Source: Bradyrhizobium monzae
Lineage (GTDB): Bacteria > Pseudomonadota > Alphaproteobacteria > Rhizobiales > Xanthobacteraceae
Length of the DNA: 64,000 nucleotides
Direction: 5' to 3'
Assembly (NCBI RefSeq): GCF_021458635.1
Contig: NZ_JAIRDQ010000002.1
Coordinates: 62,001 to 126,000 of the forward strand
In this document: in pieces, positions 35,400 through 44,167 of the stretch
Layout of the letters: each line of letters opens with the position of its first letter
Numbering within the stretch: position 1 is the first letter of the stretch
Translations under genes and position numbers: made by a program
The notes under the pieces: model-generated
Told to the model about the DNA's origin: nothing
Seen by the model: only the letters and a program-made list of their open reading frames with translations
Database searches by the model: none

Positions 35400-36299
35400 C
35401 TATTGCTTGAAGCAATGCTCGCGATGCCACTTCAGGAAATGTGGATGCGGGCGATCCGATATCCGCTGCGGTGAATTTGCGCGGCCCGTCCTATTGATCA
35501 TCGACCGCACTCCATCCAGATCGTTTGTCTGGCGCGAGATTAGAATCTCCAAATTGTCCGCCAAACTAATCAGACCGCGATCGAACATCCAGTGCGCGGT
35601 ACCAGAAAGAGCGATGCCATTGCTAATGATGTCTGGCCCGTTGGCTTCGACTGGCCGTATATGAGCAGCAGCGACTTCTGCGCGCCCCATTCCATTGATG
35701 AGCTTTAACCCCGTAACAGCGCAACGCTCATCATATGCTCGGAGCACGATACGGCGGAAAACTCGATCGCGCAGAACTCTAGACACCATCAGGCTAACAC
35801 GGTCGCGTTGCTGTTCGAAGCTGAACGGCATCTGCGTCTCATTGAGATCGAGCGGGCGGATATCATCATCGCGCCGTGGCAGCAGCGGAGCATTCTCAGC
35901 CAAACCAAGTTCGCATATTCTATTGAAATCGTCGGGAGAGATTGGGCGGACTGCCGACTGAGCACGTCCTGAAATTCGCCCCTGCTCATTCAGAACGCCA
36001 CGCTCCACAGGACCTGTCGTCCCGTTGAACGCGACTGGATTGGCAAAATCGAGATAACTTCCCGGCTCGATCAGAGCGAGATACATTCCCGAAGTACCGG
36101 GATCGGGAATAACCTGCTGAACCCGAGCAATTGCAAAGTAGCCGCGCGTCTCGGTAACCTTGCTCGGTTCGTAATAGATGATCCAATCGCCGATACAGGA
36201 TTCGACCCGGCGGAGATACTGGCTGGGAAACTGATACCGCTCAGCTGGGCTGTCATCGTAGATCGAGTCCGATCGATGGATGAATACCCCAAATCCCAT
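35400..36299 (-). CDS. HNH endonuclease, orphan restriction-type nuclease
   Basis: 299 residues. The C-terminal third has an HNH_2-type domain: AYDERCAVTG, AEVAAAHIRPVEANGPD, SNGIALSGTAHWMFDRGLI, giving the His-Asn-His order. The N-terminal about 170 residues (MGFGVFIHRSDSIYDD, GDWIIYYEPSKV) form a separate domain such as those seen in modification-dependent nucleases, but I cannot name it. No methyltransferase gene is beside it, which fits a nuclease that cuts modified or foreign DNA. It lies next to the guaA end inside the repeat-bounded segment, and its base composition seems lower in GC than its neighbours. Confidence 0.8.
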   Translation of the reverse strand: MGFGVFIHRSDSIYDDSPAERYQFPSQYLRRVESCIGDWIIYYEPSKVTETRGYFAIARVQQVIPDPGTSGMYLALIEPGSYLDFANPVAFNGTTGPVERGVLNEQGRISGRAQSAVRPISPDDFNRICELGLAENAPLLPRRDDDIRPLDLNETQMPFSFEQQRDRVSLMVSRVLRDRVFRRIVLRAYDERCAVTGLKLINGMGRAEVAAAHIRPVEANGPDIISNGIALSGTAHWMFDRGLISLADNLEILISRQTNDLDGVRSMINRTGRANSPQRISDRPHPHFLKWHREHCFKQ

Positions 36300-36350
36300 G
36301 ATCTAAGCCGCGCCGCCTCTTCGGGACGTTAGAGATCGAAAAGGCACAAT

Positions 36351-36371
36351 CCCCCTCACTCCCACTCAATC
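36351..36371. repeat. 21-bp repeat at the guaA 3' end (candidate att site)
   Basis: Covers the end of guaA (I-E-W-E-stop) and five following bases; identical to 33896-33916. The 3' end of guaA is a known integration point for genomic islands in several bacteria. Confidence 0.75.
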
Positions 36372-37954
36372 GTCCCAGGCGGCTTGCTCGTCACGTCGTA
36401 CACGACCCGGTTCACACCCTTCACCTCGTTGATGATGCGCGTGGCGGTCTCGCCGAGGAATTTCATGTCGAACTGGTAGAAGTCCGCTGTCATGCCGTCG
36501 GTTGAGGTGACGGCGCGCAGGCCCACGACGTAGTCGTAGGTGCGGCCGTCGCCCATGACGCCGACGGTCTTGACGGGGAGCAGCACGGCGAAGGCCTGCC
36601 AGATATCGTCATAGAGGCCGTGCTTGCGGATCTGGTCGATATAGACGGCATCGGCCTGGCGCAGGATGTCGAGCTTGTCGCTTGTGATGTCGCCGGGGCA
36701 GCGGATGGCGAGGCCGGGGCCCGGGAACGGGTGGCGACCGACGAAGATTTCGGGCAGGCCGAGCTCGCGGCCGAGCTTGCGCACCTCGTCCTTGAACAGC
36801 TCGCGCAGGGGCTCGACGAGCTTCATGTTCATGCGCTCGGGCAGACCGCCGACATTGTGGTGCGACTTGATCGTCACCGAGGGGCCGCCGGTGAAGGAGA
36901 CGCTCTCGATCACGTCGGGATAGAGCGTGCCCTGCGCCAGGAAGTCGGCGCCGCCGAGCTTCTTGGCCTCCTGCTCGAACACCTCGACGAAGAGGCGGCC
37001 GATGGTCTTGCGCTTCTTTTCGGGGTCGGTGACGCCTTCGAGCTCGCCCAGGAATTGTTTCGACGCATCCACGTGCACGAGCGGGATGTTGTAGTGGTGA
37101 CGGAACAAGTCCACCACGGTCTTGGCCTCGTCGAGGCGGAGCATACCGTGATCGACGAACACGCAGGTGAGCTGGCCGCCGATGGCTTCGTGGATCAGCA
37201 CGGCAGCGACCGCGGAATCGACGCCACCGGAAAGGCCGCAGATCACCTTGCCCTTGCCGACCTGGGCGCGGATCTTCGCGATCTCCTCCTCGCGGAAGGC
37301 GCGCATGGTCCAGTCGCCGGTGAGCCCGGCGATCTTGCGCACGAAATTGCGGATCAATTTTGCGCCGTCGGGCGTGTGTACCACTTCGGGGTGGAACATC
37401 AGGCCGTAATAGTTGCGCGTCTCGTCCTGGATGATGGCAAAGGGCGCGTTCGGCGAGGTGCCGGCGACGGAGAAGCCTGGCGGCATCTTGGTGATGCGAT
37501 CGCCATGGCTCATCCAGACCTGGTTCTTGCTGCCTGATGACCAGACGCCCTCGAACAGCTTGCTCTCGGTCTTGACCTCAACGTCGGCGCGGCCGAACTC
37601 GCGGTGATGGCCGCCCTCGACGGTGCCGCCGAGCTGCTCCGCCATGGTCATCTGGCCGTAGCAGATGCCCATCACGGGCACGCCGGAGGCGAAGATCGCT
37701 TGCGGCGCGCGGGGTGAGCCGGCCTCGTGCACCGACTCCGGCCCGCCGGAGAGAATCACCGCTTTCGGCTTCATCTCTAAAAAGGCCTGCTCGGCCTTGT
37801 TGAACGGGACGATCTCGCAATAGACGCCGTCCTCGCGCACGCGACGCGCAATCAGCTGCGTCACCTGGCTGCCGAAGTCGACGATGAGAATCTTGTCGTG
37901 CGCCGAGGCCACGGAGGACGTCGACGCGGAGCGGTCGTTCTGTGCTGCTGTCAT
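36356..37954 (-). CDS. guaA: GMP synthase (glutamine-hydrolysing)
   Basis: 532 residues from [11 protein letters not shown]; an in-frame GTG at 37975 would add seven. N-terminal class I glutamine amidotransferase: [20 protein letters not shown], the nucleophile in MGICYGQM, and FHPEVVHT. Then the PP-loop ATP pyrophosphatase [12 protein letters not shown] and a C-terminal dimerisation domain ending [12 protein letters not shown]. It makes GMP from XMP, glutamine and ATP in the cytosol, the step after guaB, which lies 8 kb away on the same strand. Its last codons form one copy of the 21-bp repeat, so any integration there kept the protein end intact. Confidence 0.98.
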   Translation of the reverse strand: MTAAQNDRSASTSSVASAHDKILIVDFGSQVTQLIARRVREDGVYCEIVPFNKAEQAFLEMKPKAVILSGGPESVHEAGSPRAPQAIFASGVPVMGICYGQMTMAEQLGGTVEGGHHREFGRADVEVKTESKLFEGVWSSGSKNQVWMSHGDRITKMPPGFSVAGTSPNAPFAIIQDETRNYYGLMFHPEVVHTPDGAKLIRNFVRKIAGLTGDWTMRAFREEEIAKIRAQVGKGKVICGLSGGVDSAVAAVLIHEAIGGQLTCVFVDHGMLRLDEAKTVVDLFRHHYNIPLVHVDASKQFLGELEGVTDPEKKRKTIGRLFVEVFEQEAKKLGGADFLAQGTLYPDVIESVSFTGGPSVTIKSHHNVGGLPERMNMKLVEPLRELFKDEVRKLGRELGLPEIFVGRHPFPGPGLAIRCPGDITSDKLDILRQADAVYIDQIRKHGLYDDIWQAFAVLLPVKTVGVMGDGRTYDYVVGLRAVTSTDGMTADFYQFDMKFLGETATRIINEVKGVNRVVYDVTSKPPGTIEWE

Positions 37955-38038
37955 GGCAAGCAGATACGCGACCACGCCCCTGCCCGCAACCGGGCGGACT
38001 GCGCGCCCACATTCTTCTTTGGCATGGACAAATCAATA

Positions 38039-38059
38039 TAGGTAAGTATTATTGACCTA
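38039..38059. promoter_or_regulatory. Short inverted repeat upstream of the NTF2-like gene
   Basis: TAGGT, 11 AT-rich bases, ACCTA, 42 bases before the GTG start at 38102 and in the gap divergent from guaA. Possible operator or promoter core; the arms are short. Confidence 0.3.
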
Positions 38060-38101
38060 ATTTGCCCCATCCCGAACCGGGGCCAATCAGGGAGAACGCT
38101 C

Positions 38102-38473
38102 GTGTCACAATATCATCAGCCATCAGCGCTTGCCGCGCTCGGCCGCACCTGGGTCGAGGCCTGGAATGCCCGCGATCTCGAGCGCGTGCTCACGCTCTAC
38201 GACGACGCGGCCGTGATGACCTCCGACCGGATCCCGGCGATGGGATTCGACGCCAGCGGCACCGTGCGCGGCAAGGACGCGTTGCGCGCCTATTGGGGCA
38301 AGGCGCTCGGGCTGCTGCCGGAGCTGCACTTTTCGCTGATCGACGTGTTCGTCAGTCCTGACAGCGTGGTGGTGTATTACGAGAACGAGCGGGGCAAGAA
38401 GATCTGCGAGTATCTGCGGGTGAACGATGCGGGGCTGATCGTGCAGGGATCGGCTAATCACCTGCCGCATTGA
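38102..38473 (+). CDS. NTF2-like (SnoaL-type) small protein
   Basis: 123 residues, starting at GTG after AGGGAGAACGCTC. The pattern LGRTWVEAWNARDLERVLTLYDDAAVMTSD followed by VRGKDALRAYWGKALG (two adjoining family motifs) and VVVYYENERGKK is that of the NTF2-like cone fold, which serves as a small isomerase, hydrolase or binding protein. No catalytic set can be assigned. Its stop TGA abuts the stop of the convergent HxlR gene (TGATCA), so the two genes meet with no gap. Confidence 0.8.
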   Translation: MSQYHQPSALAALGRTWVEAWNARDLERVLTLYDDAAVMTSDRIPAMGFDASGTVRGKDALRAYWGKALGLLPELHFSLIDVFVSPDSVVVYYENERGKKICEYLRVNDAGLIVQGSANHLPH

Positions 38474-38926
38474 TCAGCGCTTGCGCGCACCGGCTTTCCG
38501 CACCCTGGTCTCGGACCATGTCAGCGGGCGGCCGGTCCGCGACGGCAGCACGAGCTGCCCGACCGGCTGGCCCGACTGGTCGACCAGATTGGAGTGCGCC
38601 TCGCCGCGCGCATAAAGATGCGCCTCGCCCCATTGGCGCAGGCCGACGACGACGGGAAACAGATCGAGTCCCCGCTTCGTCAACGCATATTCCTGATACG
38701 CGCTGCCATCCGAGGCTGGCACCAGCTCGAGCACGTCGAGCTCCACCAGCTTGTGCAGGCGCGTGCTGAGCATGCCCTTGGCGATGCCGAGGTTCTTCTG
38801 GAAATCACCGAACCGGCGCAACCCGTCGAAGGCGTCGCGCACGATCAGCAGCGACCACAAATCCCCGATCGCATCCAGCGCGCGTGCCACCGGGCAGTCA
38901 GCCTCGGCAAAACCGGTCCGCTTCAT
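38474..38926 (-). CDS. HxlR-family transcriptional regulator
   Basis: 150 residues from MKRTGFAEADCP; GGAGGGAGAGG directly precedes this ATG, so the longer upstream start at 38977 is unlikely. HxlR signature: CPVARALDAIGDLWSLLIVRDAF, then FGDFQKNLGIAKGMLSTRLHKLVELDVL (split here into its two known motifs). Such proteins sense thiol- or aldehyde-reactive or other toxic compounds, and Cys12 is in the usual N-terminal position. Divergent from an MFS pump with a palindrome between them, so it likely controls that pump and itself. Confidence 0.9.
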   Translation of the reverse strand: MKRTGFAEADCPVARALDAIGDLWSLLIVRDAFDGLRRFGDFQKNLGIAKGMLSTRLHKLVELDVLELVPASDGSAYQEYALTKRGLDLFPVVVGLRQWGEAHLYARGEAHSNLVDQSGQPVGQLVLPSRTGRPLTWSETRVRKAGARKR

Positions 38927-38978
38927 CCTCTCCCTCCAATCCGGTTCTAAAATAAGACTAGACAACGCCACATGCAAC

Positions 38979-38997
38979 TGGTCTCATTATAAGACCA
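38979..38997. promoter_or_regulatory. Palindromic operator between HxlR gene and MFS gene
   Basis: TGGTCT-CATTATA-AGACCA: 6-bp perfect arms with a 7-base AT spacer, 21 bases before the MFS start. A further AAGAC half-site lies at about 38954. Position and symmetry fit binding by the HxlR dimer. Confidence 0.6.
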
Positions 38998-39017
38998 CAT
39001 GATCGCCGGAGATCACG

Positions 39018-40268
39018 ATGACCTGCCACGACGTCACTGCCGCCGAGCCGAAGACCGCCGAAACCATGTCCGGGCGCGGGCTGTCGCCGCCGATGGCGCT
39101 GCTGTTCGCTCTCGCCTGTGGCCTGAGCGTTGCCAACGTCTATTTCGCGCAGCCGCTGCTCGACGCGATGGCGGACGACCTTGGCATCGCCCCTGCCGCG
39201 ATCGGCCTGGTCGTGACTTTCACGCAGATCGGCTACGCCTTCGGCCTGGTCCTGATCGTGCCGCTCGGCGATCTCCGGGACCGCCGCCGCCTGATCGCCG
39301 GCCAGATCGCGCTGTCGGCGGTCGGCCTCGTGATTGTCGGCACGGCATCGCACGCTGCCGTGCTGCTCGCAGGCCTGACGCTGGTCGGGGTGCTCGCCGT
39401 CGTCGTCCAGGTGCTCGTCGCGTATGCTGCGACGCTGGCAACGTCCGAGGGCCGCGGCCGCGCCATTGGAATCGTCACCAGCGGGGTCGTCGGCGGAATT
39501 CTGCTCGCGCGATTCGCCGCGGGCGCGCTGGCCGATCTCGGCGGCTGGCGAACGGTCTATCTGGTATCGGCCGGCCTCATGCTCGCCATGGCCGTGTTGC
39601 TGCTGCGCGTCCTGCCGCGCGGGCCGAAAACCGCGATGGCCGGCTCGTCGTATCTTGCGCTGTTGCGCTCGACGGCGGCGCTGTTCGTCGAGGAACCGAT
39701 CCTGCGCGAGCGCGCGCTATTTGCGTTCCTGATCTTCGCCGACCTCAATGTGTTCTGGACGTCGATCGTGCTGCCGCTTTCGGCGCCCCCTTTGTCGCTG
39801 TCGCACACGACGATCGGACTGCTCGGGGTTGCCGGGTTCGCAGGCGCGCTCGGAGCGCGCAATGCCGGGCGTCTTGCCGATCTTGGGTGGGCCCAGCGCA
39901 CCACTGGTCTGTCGCTGGTGCTGATGCTCGCCGCCTGGGCCGCGATCGCCTGCCTGCATACCTCGCTCTGGTTCGTCGTGGCCGGCGTGATCATGCTGGA
40001 TCTCGGACTCCAGGCCGTGCATGTGACCAGCCAGAGCCTGATCGTCGCCGCGCGTCCCGACGCTGCGAGCCGGATGGTCGGGGGCTACATGGTGTTCTAC
40101 TCGATCGGCAGCGCGGTTGGCGGACTAGCCTCGACCATGACGTATGCCGCCGCCGGCTGGACCGGCGTCTGCATCCTAGGCGCTGGACTCAGCGCCAGCG
40201 CGCTGCTGGTGTGGGTCATCACGGCGAGCAGGATCGAGGCACCAGCCGGCTGCGCGTCGACGCCCTGA
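39018..40268 (+). CDS. MFS transporter (drug/arabinose efflux type)
   Basis: 416 residues, twelve predicted helices. Family signs: FAQPLLDAMADDLG in the first loop, the motif A-like GDLRDRRRLI after helix 2, and GIVTSGVVGGILLARFAAG with the conserved helix 5 glycines. Probably a proton-driven exporter. Ribosome site GGAG 8 bases before the ATG. Divergent from HxlR, with the shared palindrome, which suggests induction by a toxic compound. Confidence 0.88.
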   Translation: MTCHDVTAAEPKTAETMSGRGLSPPMALLFALACGLSVANVYFAQPLLDAMADDLGIAPAAIGLVVTFTQIGYAFGLVLIVPLGDLRDRRRLIAGQIALSAVGLVIVGTASHAAVLLAGLTLVGVLAVVVQVLVAYAATLATSEGRGRAIGIVTSGVVGGILLARFAAGALADLGGWRTVYLVSAGLMLAMAVLLLRVLPRGPKTAMAGSSYLALLRSTAALFVEEPILRERALFAFLIFADLNVFWTSIVLPLSAPPLSLSHTTIGLLGVAGFAGALGARNAGRLADLGWAQRTTGLSLVLMLAAWAAIACLHTSLWFVVAGVIMLDLGLQAVHVTSQSLIVAARPDAASRMVGGYMVFYSIGSAVGGLASTMTYAAAGWTGVCILGAGLSASALLVWVITASRIEAPAGCASTP

Positions 40269-40347
40269 CCGCCCATGAAAAGGGCACGACTGGGGCGGAA
40301 GCAAGCGCTAACAGGTCGGCCGCCGGCATCGTAACAGGACCCTCCCC

Positions 40348-40680
40348 ATGAAGCTCCCCACCTCACCCTTCACCGTCACCGACTGGAGCAAGGTCGAGGC
40401 CACCACGCATCCCGGCGAGACCGGGCAGGCGCTGTGGCGCACGCTCAACATCGGCGATCTCCGGGTGCGGATGGTGGAGTATTCGCCGGGTTACCTCGCC
40501 GACCATTGGTGCGATCGCGGCCACGTCCTGTACGTGCTCGCGGGCGAGCTCGACAGCGAGCTGCGCGACGGGCGCAAGTTCAAGCTCACGGCGGGAATGA
40601 GCTACCAGGTCTCGGATTTCGGCGACGCCGCGCATCGCTCATCGACTGCGGTGGGCGCTACTCTCTTCATCGTGGACTGA
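40348..40680 (+). CDS. DHCW-motif cupin-fold protein
   Basis: 110 residues: a single cupin barrel with the motif YLADHWCDRGHVLYVLAGE and a second half AGMSYQVSDFGDAAHR. The order D-H-W-C differs slightly from the family name motif. Such proteins are small metal-binding cupins of unknown role. AGGA lies 8 bases before the ATG. It stands alone after the MFS gene. Confidence 0.8.
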   Translation: MKLPTSPFTVTDWSKVEATTHPGETGQALWRTLNIGDLRVRMVEYSPGYLADHWCDRGHVLYVLAGELDSELRDGRKFKLTAGMSYQVSDFGDAAHRSSTAVGATLFIVD

Positions 40681-40933
40681 CGGAACCGCGCGGTGTGCAG
40701 CGCAAAATAGCAAAGTTCTCGCGGCTCGCCACGAGCGCGTGCCGCCTTGAAGTTGCCCCAAAAAATCGCTAGATTGTGAAGATCGATCCTTGGCCGAACG
40801 ACTGGGCCGCTCCGTCTCATTTCAATGGGCGAGCACGTTTCAGGTATTTCTCCAAAATCGACCAACCGGGATGATGGGCGCAGCAATGTGCATTTGTCCC
40901 CCTGAGTGCATCGTCAATTGAAAGGAAATGACT

Positions 40934-41143
40934 ATGGCAATGGGCACCGTGAAGTGGTTCAACAACCAAAAGGGCTTTGGCTTCATCCAGCCGGATGACG
41001 GCGCAAAGGACGTCTTCGTTCACATCAGCGCCGTTGAGCGCGCTGGTCTGAGCACCCTCAACGAGGGCCAGAAGGTTTCCTTCGACATCGTTGCGGACCG
41101 CCGCAGCGGCAAGTCCTCGGCCGACAACCTCCGCGCCGGCTAG
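40934..41143 (+). CDS. Cold-shock protein, CspA family
   Basis: 69 residues from [11 protein letters not shown]; this ATG is preferred over the one 6 bases upstream because AAAGGA is then at proper spacing. Single OB-fold with RNP1 KGFGFI (13-18) and RNP2 VFVHI (28-32). Binds single-stranded RNA/DNA, acting as an RNA chaperone. A leader of up to 250 bases upstream could hold the cold-responsive structure usual for these genes, though I cannot define it. A strong terminator follows at 41201. Confidence 0.95.
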   Translation: MAMGTVKWFNNQKGFGFIQPDDGAKDVFVHISAVERAGLSTLNEGQKVSFDIVADRRSGKSSADNLRAG

Positions 41144-41200
41144 TTGACCGCGCAATTCGCGATCTGACCACGGACGTACCGGCAGATCGGTGAGTTCAGA

Positions 41201-41240
41201 GACCCCGCGACCGGGATTCCGGTTCGCGGGGTTTTTGTTT
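41201..41240 (+). terminator. Rho-independent terminator of the cold-shock gene
   Basis: GC-rich arms GACCCCGCGACCGG and CCGGTTCGCGGGGTT around a GATT loop with one bulged base, followed by a T tract. It lies 58 bases after the stop codon. Confidence 0.88.
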
Positions 41241-41246
41241 GGGGTG

Positions 41247-41368
41247 GTCATTCCGGGGTTCGCGAAGCGAGAACCCGGAATCTATTGATCCGCAGAACGC
41301 GCCGCCCGATGGATTCCGGGCTCGCCCTTCGGGCGCCCCCATTGCGCAATTGCGCAATGTGGAATGAC
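41247..41368. repeat. Intergenic palindromic element
   Basis: Bounded by GTCATTCC and GGAATGAC, with inner complementary segments (GGGTTCGCG / CGAGAACCC, and GGGCTCGCCC / GGGCGCCCCC). It separates the cold-shock gene from the convergent methyltransferase gene. Confidence 0.7.
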
Positions 41369-41380
41369 AGCGGAACGAGT

Positions 41381-42682
41381 TCAGCCCGCCTTCTTCAGAA
41401 TCGAGACGAAAAACCCGTCCGTGCCGGTGCGGCGCGGGGTCATCAGCCAGCCTTCGTCGGACTGCAGCGCGGCTTGCCCGAATTCCTCGGCCTTGTCCCA
41501 GAGCACGCTCGCGGTCTGCTCCGGCGGCACCACCGCAAACTCCGGATGGCGGCCGACGAAGGCCCTCACCTGTTCGCCGTTCTCTTCAGGCAAGACCGAG
41601 CAGGTGATGTAGGCGATGCGGCCGCCCGCCTTCACCAGCGGCACGGCACGCTCCAGCACCTCGGCCTGGTCCTTGAGGCGGATCTCCAGCGCGCCCGGAC
41701 GCATGCGCCATTTGGCGTCGGGATTGCGGCGCCAGGTACCGGTTCCCGTGCAGGGCGCGTCGATCACGACGAGGTCGGCCGTGCCGCTGATCTCGGCCAG
41801 CGTATCGGCCTCGCCCTTGGGCGTGCGCACATCGGCATTGTGGACCCCGGCGCGCGACAGCCGCTCATGGATGGGCGCAAGCTGCCGCTTGTCGCTGTCG
41901 GTCGCGATCAGCCGGCCCTTGCCCTGCATCATCGCCGCCAGCGCCAGCGTCTTGCCGCCGGCGCCGGCGCAGAGATCGATCACCTGCTCGCCCGGTTTTG
42001 CCGCGGTGAGAAGGGCCGCAAGCTGCGATCCTTCGTCCTGCACTTCAACGGCGCCCTTGATGAAATCCTCTTCGGCCTGGATTCCAGGATTGCGCGCATC
42101 GGCCGAAAGCGCGATGCGCAGGCCGTTTGGCGACCATGGCGTCGGTTTCGCATGAAGATGAGCAAGCGCCTTCAGCACCTTGTCGCGATTGGATTTTAGC
42201 GTGTTGACGCGCAGGTCGAGCGGCGCCCGGCTCGCCATCGCGACGGCTTCCGCGGCGCGGTCCTCGCCGAACACTTTTGCCAGATGGGAATCCAGCCACT
42301 CGGGGTAGTCGCCCGCGATCGCGGCCGGCGCATCTTTCAGCGACCGATGGCTGAGCGCCGCCTCCTCGGCCTCCGTCAGCGGCTCGGGTGCAAACCGGCT
42401 GCCGTCGAACAAAGCGGCCATGGTCGCGGTGTCCATGTTGCGCTCGAGGCGCAGCATGCCGATCAAGCGCGCCCGCGCGGTATCGGAATCCATCAGGAAT
42501 GCGCTCGAGGCGTAGCGGCGCAGCACGTCCCAGACCAGGCCGGCAATGGCGGCCCGGTCGCCGGAGCCGGCAAAGCGGTGCGCGGTGCCCCACTCCTTCA
42601 GCGCTTTCGCCGCAGGCACGCGGTCGCGTTCGATGGTGTCGATCAGTTCGATGGCTGCGGACAGCCGGGCAGCGGGAGTCAT
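41381..42682 (-). CDS. RsmB/NOP-family RNA m5C methyltransferase
   Basis: 433 residues. NusB-like RNA-binding domain at 1-140, then the Rossmann methyltransferase: DLCAGAGGKTLALAAMM (SAM loop), motif IV DAPCTGTGTWRRNPD, and motif VI ITCSVLPEENGEQV, which carries the catalytic cysteine. It methylates cytosine in rRNA, most likely 16S as RsmB does. Transcribed alone, between guaA and guaB on the same strand. Confidence 0.92.
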   Translation of the reverse strand: MTPAARLSAAIELIDTIERDRVPAAKALKEWGTAHRFAGSGDRAAIAGLVWDVLRRYASSAFLMDSDTARARLIGMLRLERNMDTATMAALFDGSRFAPEPLTEAEEAALSHRSLKDAPAAIAGDYPEWLDSHLAKVFGEDRAAEAVAMASRAPLDLRVNTLKSNRDKVLKALAHLHAKPTPWSPNGLRIALSADARNPGIQAEEDFIKGAVEVQDEGSQLAALLTAAKPGEQVIDLCAGAGGKTLALAAMMQGKGRLIATDSDKRQLAPIHERLSRAGVHNADVRTPKGEADTLAEISGTADLVVIDAPCTGTGTWRRNPDAKWRMRPGALEIRLKDQAEVLERAVPLVKAGGRIAYITCSVLPEENGEQVRAFVGRHPEFAVVPPEQTASVLWDKAEEFGQAALQSDEGWLMTPRRTGTDGFFVSILKKAG

Positions 42683-42717
42683 TTGAATCTTTCAGATCAG
42701 GATTGGCGAACAACCGC

Positions 42718-43140
42718 CTAGATCAGCAGCAAAATCTTCAGTGCGAAGTAGATCCACATCGCCAGCAGCACCAGCACGCCCGCGAGCCAGACCGACGAGC
42801 GCCGGCCGAGATCGTTCGAGGTCACGAACACGCCGGCATGGACAAAGCGCGTCACCACGAACACCCAGGACATCAGCACGATGAAGAGATCGGCATGGCG
42901 GAGCGGCAGTGCCAGCGCGATCAGGGCATAGAACAGCACCGGCAACTCGAACTGGTTGCGGTAGCAATTGGCGATTTGGGTGGCGCCCTTCGGCCAGTTC
43001 GGCTCGCCGAGCGCAATGTCGCGGACCTTGGTCTCGCCCGAGACCAGCGCATTCCGGCGCCCGAACACCATGCCGAGCAGGAGCGCGAAGGTGAGACCGA
43101 CCTGCACGAAGACAGGCAACAAGACCATTTGGACGGACAT
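42718..43140 (-). CDS. MAPEG-family membrane protein
   Basis: 140 residues from MSVQMVLLPVF, chosen over an upstream ATG because GGGAAAG precedes it. Four membrane helices; the family loop reads NCYRNQFELPVLFYALIALAL (here the key part is the RNQFELPVLFY motif). MAPEG proteins bind glutathione or lipids; the bacterial role is unclear. It lies 35 bases upstream of the RsmB-type gene on the same strand and may be cotranscribed. Confidence 0.85.
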   Translation of the reverse strand: MSVQMVLLPVFVQVGLTFALLLGMVFGRRNALVSGETKVRDIALGEPNWPKGATQIANCYRNQFELPVLFYALIALALPLRHADLFIVLMSWVFVVTRFVHAGVFVTSNDLGRRSSVWLAGVLVLLAMWIYFALKILLLI

Positions 43141-43281
43141 CGGAACTTTCCCGTAAGGCGGCAAGCCGCAGACCGTCATTAGCCGCGACTTCCAGCGCTG
43201 ACAATCGGTGAATCGCGTGCTTTAAACTTTGTTTCATCGCGGGTTTTGCGCGCGCGTCATCGTTCCGACGTTTGCGCGGGC

Positions 43282-43311
43282 GATACTTCGCCCATGGATA
43301 CTTCGCCCATG
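43282..43311. repeat. 15-bp tandem duplication over the start of the phosphoesterase gene
   Basis: GATACTTCGCCCATG occurs twice head to tail, each copy ending in an in-frame ATG (43294 and 43309), so the gene has two equivalent start codons five codons apart. Confidence 0.9.
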
Positions 43312-44151
43312 TCAGAATTTCGCCTCACCCAGATTTCCGACACACATCTCGGCCGGCGCTTTCCCGGCCTGATCGCGAACTTCCAGGCGGTCAGCGAGCA
43401 CATCGACGCTGACAGGCCCGATCTCGTCATCAACACCGGCGACGTGTCCTTTGACGGTCCGACGAGCCGCGACGATGTGCAGTTTGCAAAGGGATTGCAC
43501 GACGGGCTGCCGGTCGACTGTCGCTATCTGCCGGGCAATCACGACATCGGCGACAATCCGACCGCGATCGGCCCTGCGCCAAAGCCGCCGATCGCGGAAG
43601 CGCACCGCCAGCAATTCCGCGACATCATCGGCGAGGACCATTGGTCGTTCGAAGCCGCCGGCTGGCGCTTCATCGGTCTCAACTCGCTGGTGATGAATTC
43701 AGGGCTCGCCTTCGAGGCCGAGCAGTTCGACTGGCTGGCCTCCGAAATCGCGAAGGTCAACGGCGGGCCGGTCGCGCTGTTCCTGCACAAGCCGGTGTTT
43801 CTCCATTTGCCGGACGATGCCGAAACCCCGGAGACCTCGATCCGCTACGTGCCGCAGCCGGCGCGGGCGCGGCTGATCGAGATGTTTGCGCAGATCGATC
43901 TGCGGCTGATCGCCAGCGGTCACGTGCACCAGCGTCGCGATTTCACGTTCGGCCACACCCGGCACGTCTGGGCGCCCTCGGCCGGCTTCAAGATCAACGA
44001 CACACGCCAGGACCGGATCGCGATCAAGGAGACCGGCCTCGTCGAGTACCGCTTCGCTCCCGACAGTTTTGAAGTCCGCCACGTCCGCGCGGCCGGTCAG
44101 GTCGATATCGATATCGAAGAGCTGTTCGCCCAGATGGGCGGCGCGCACTAG
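43309..44151 (+). CDS. Metallophosphoesterase (CpdA/YfcE-like fold)
   Basis: 280 residues from MSEFRLTQ; starting at 43294 would add five. Calcineurin-like metal motifs in order: ISDTHLG (D-x-H), NTGDVSFDG (GD), LPGNHDIGD (GNHD), LFLHKP, and SGHVHQRRD (GHxH). The binuclear site hydrolyses phosphodiesters or monoesters; the arrangement is like cAMP phosphodiesterase CpdA, but substrate cannot be read from sequence. No signal peptide. The ATG lies in a duplicated 15-bp unit with no clear ribosome site. Confidence 0.88.
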   Translation: MSEFRLTQISDTHLGRRFPGLIANFQAVSEHIDADRPDLVINTGDVSFDGPTSRDDVQFAKGLHDGLPVDCRYLPGNHDIGDNPTAIGPAPKPPIAEAHRQQFRDIIGEDHWSFEAAGWRFIGLNSLVMNSGLAFEAEQFDWLASEIAKVNGGPVALFLHKPVFLHLPDDAETPETSIRYVPQPARARLIEMFAQIDLRLIASGHVHQRRDFTFGHTRHVWAPSAGFKINDTRQDRIAIKETGLVEYRFAPDSFEVRHVRAAGQVDIDIEELFAQMGGAH

Positions 44152-44167
44152 GCGCGCGCTTCGCCTC

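Noticed and set aside
36620..37537. Long plus-strand frame opposite guaA
   Set aside because: Shadow of a highly conserved gene, with no recognisable domains.
40681..40933. Leader of the cold-shock gene considered as a riboswitch
   Set aside because: No known riboswitch core can be seen; only a general long leader can be stated.
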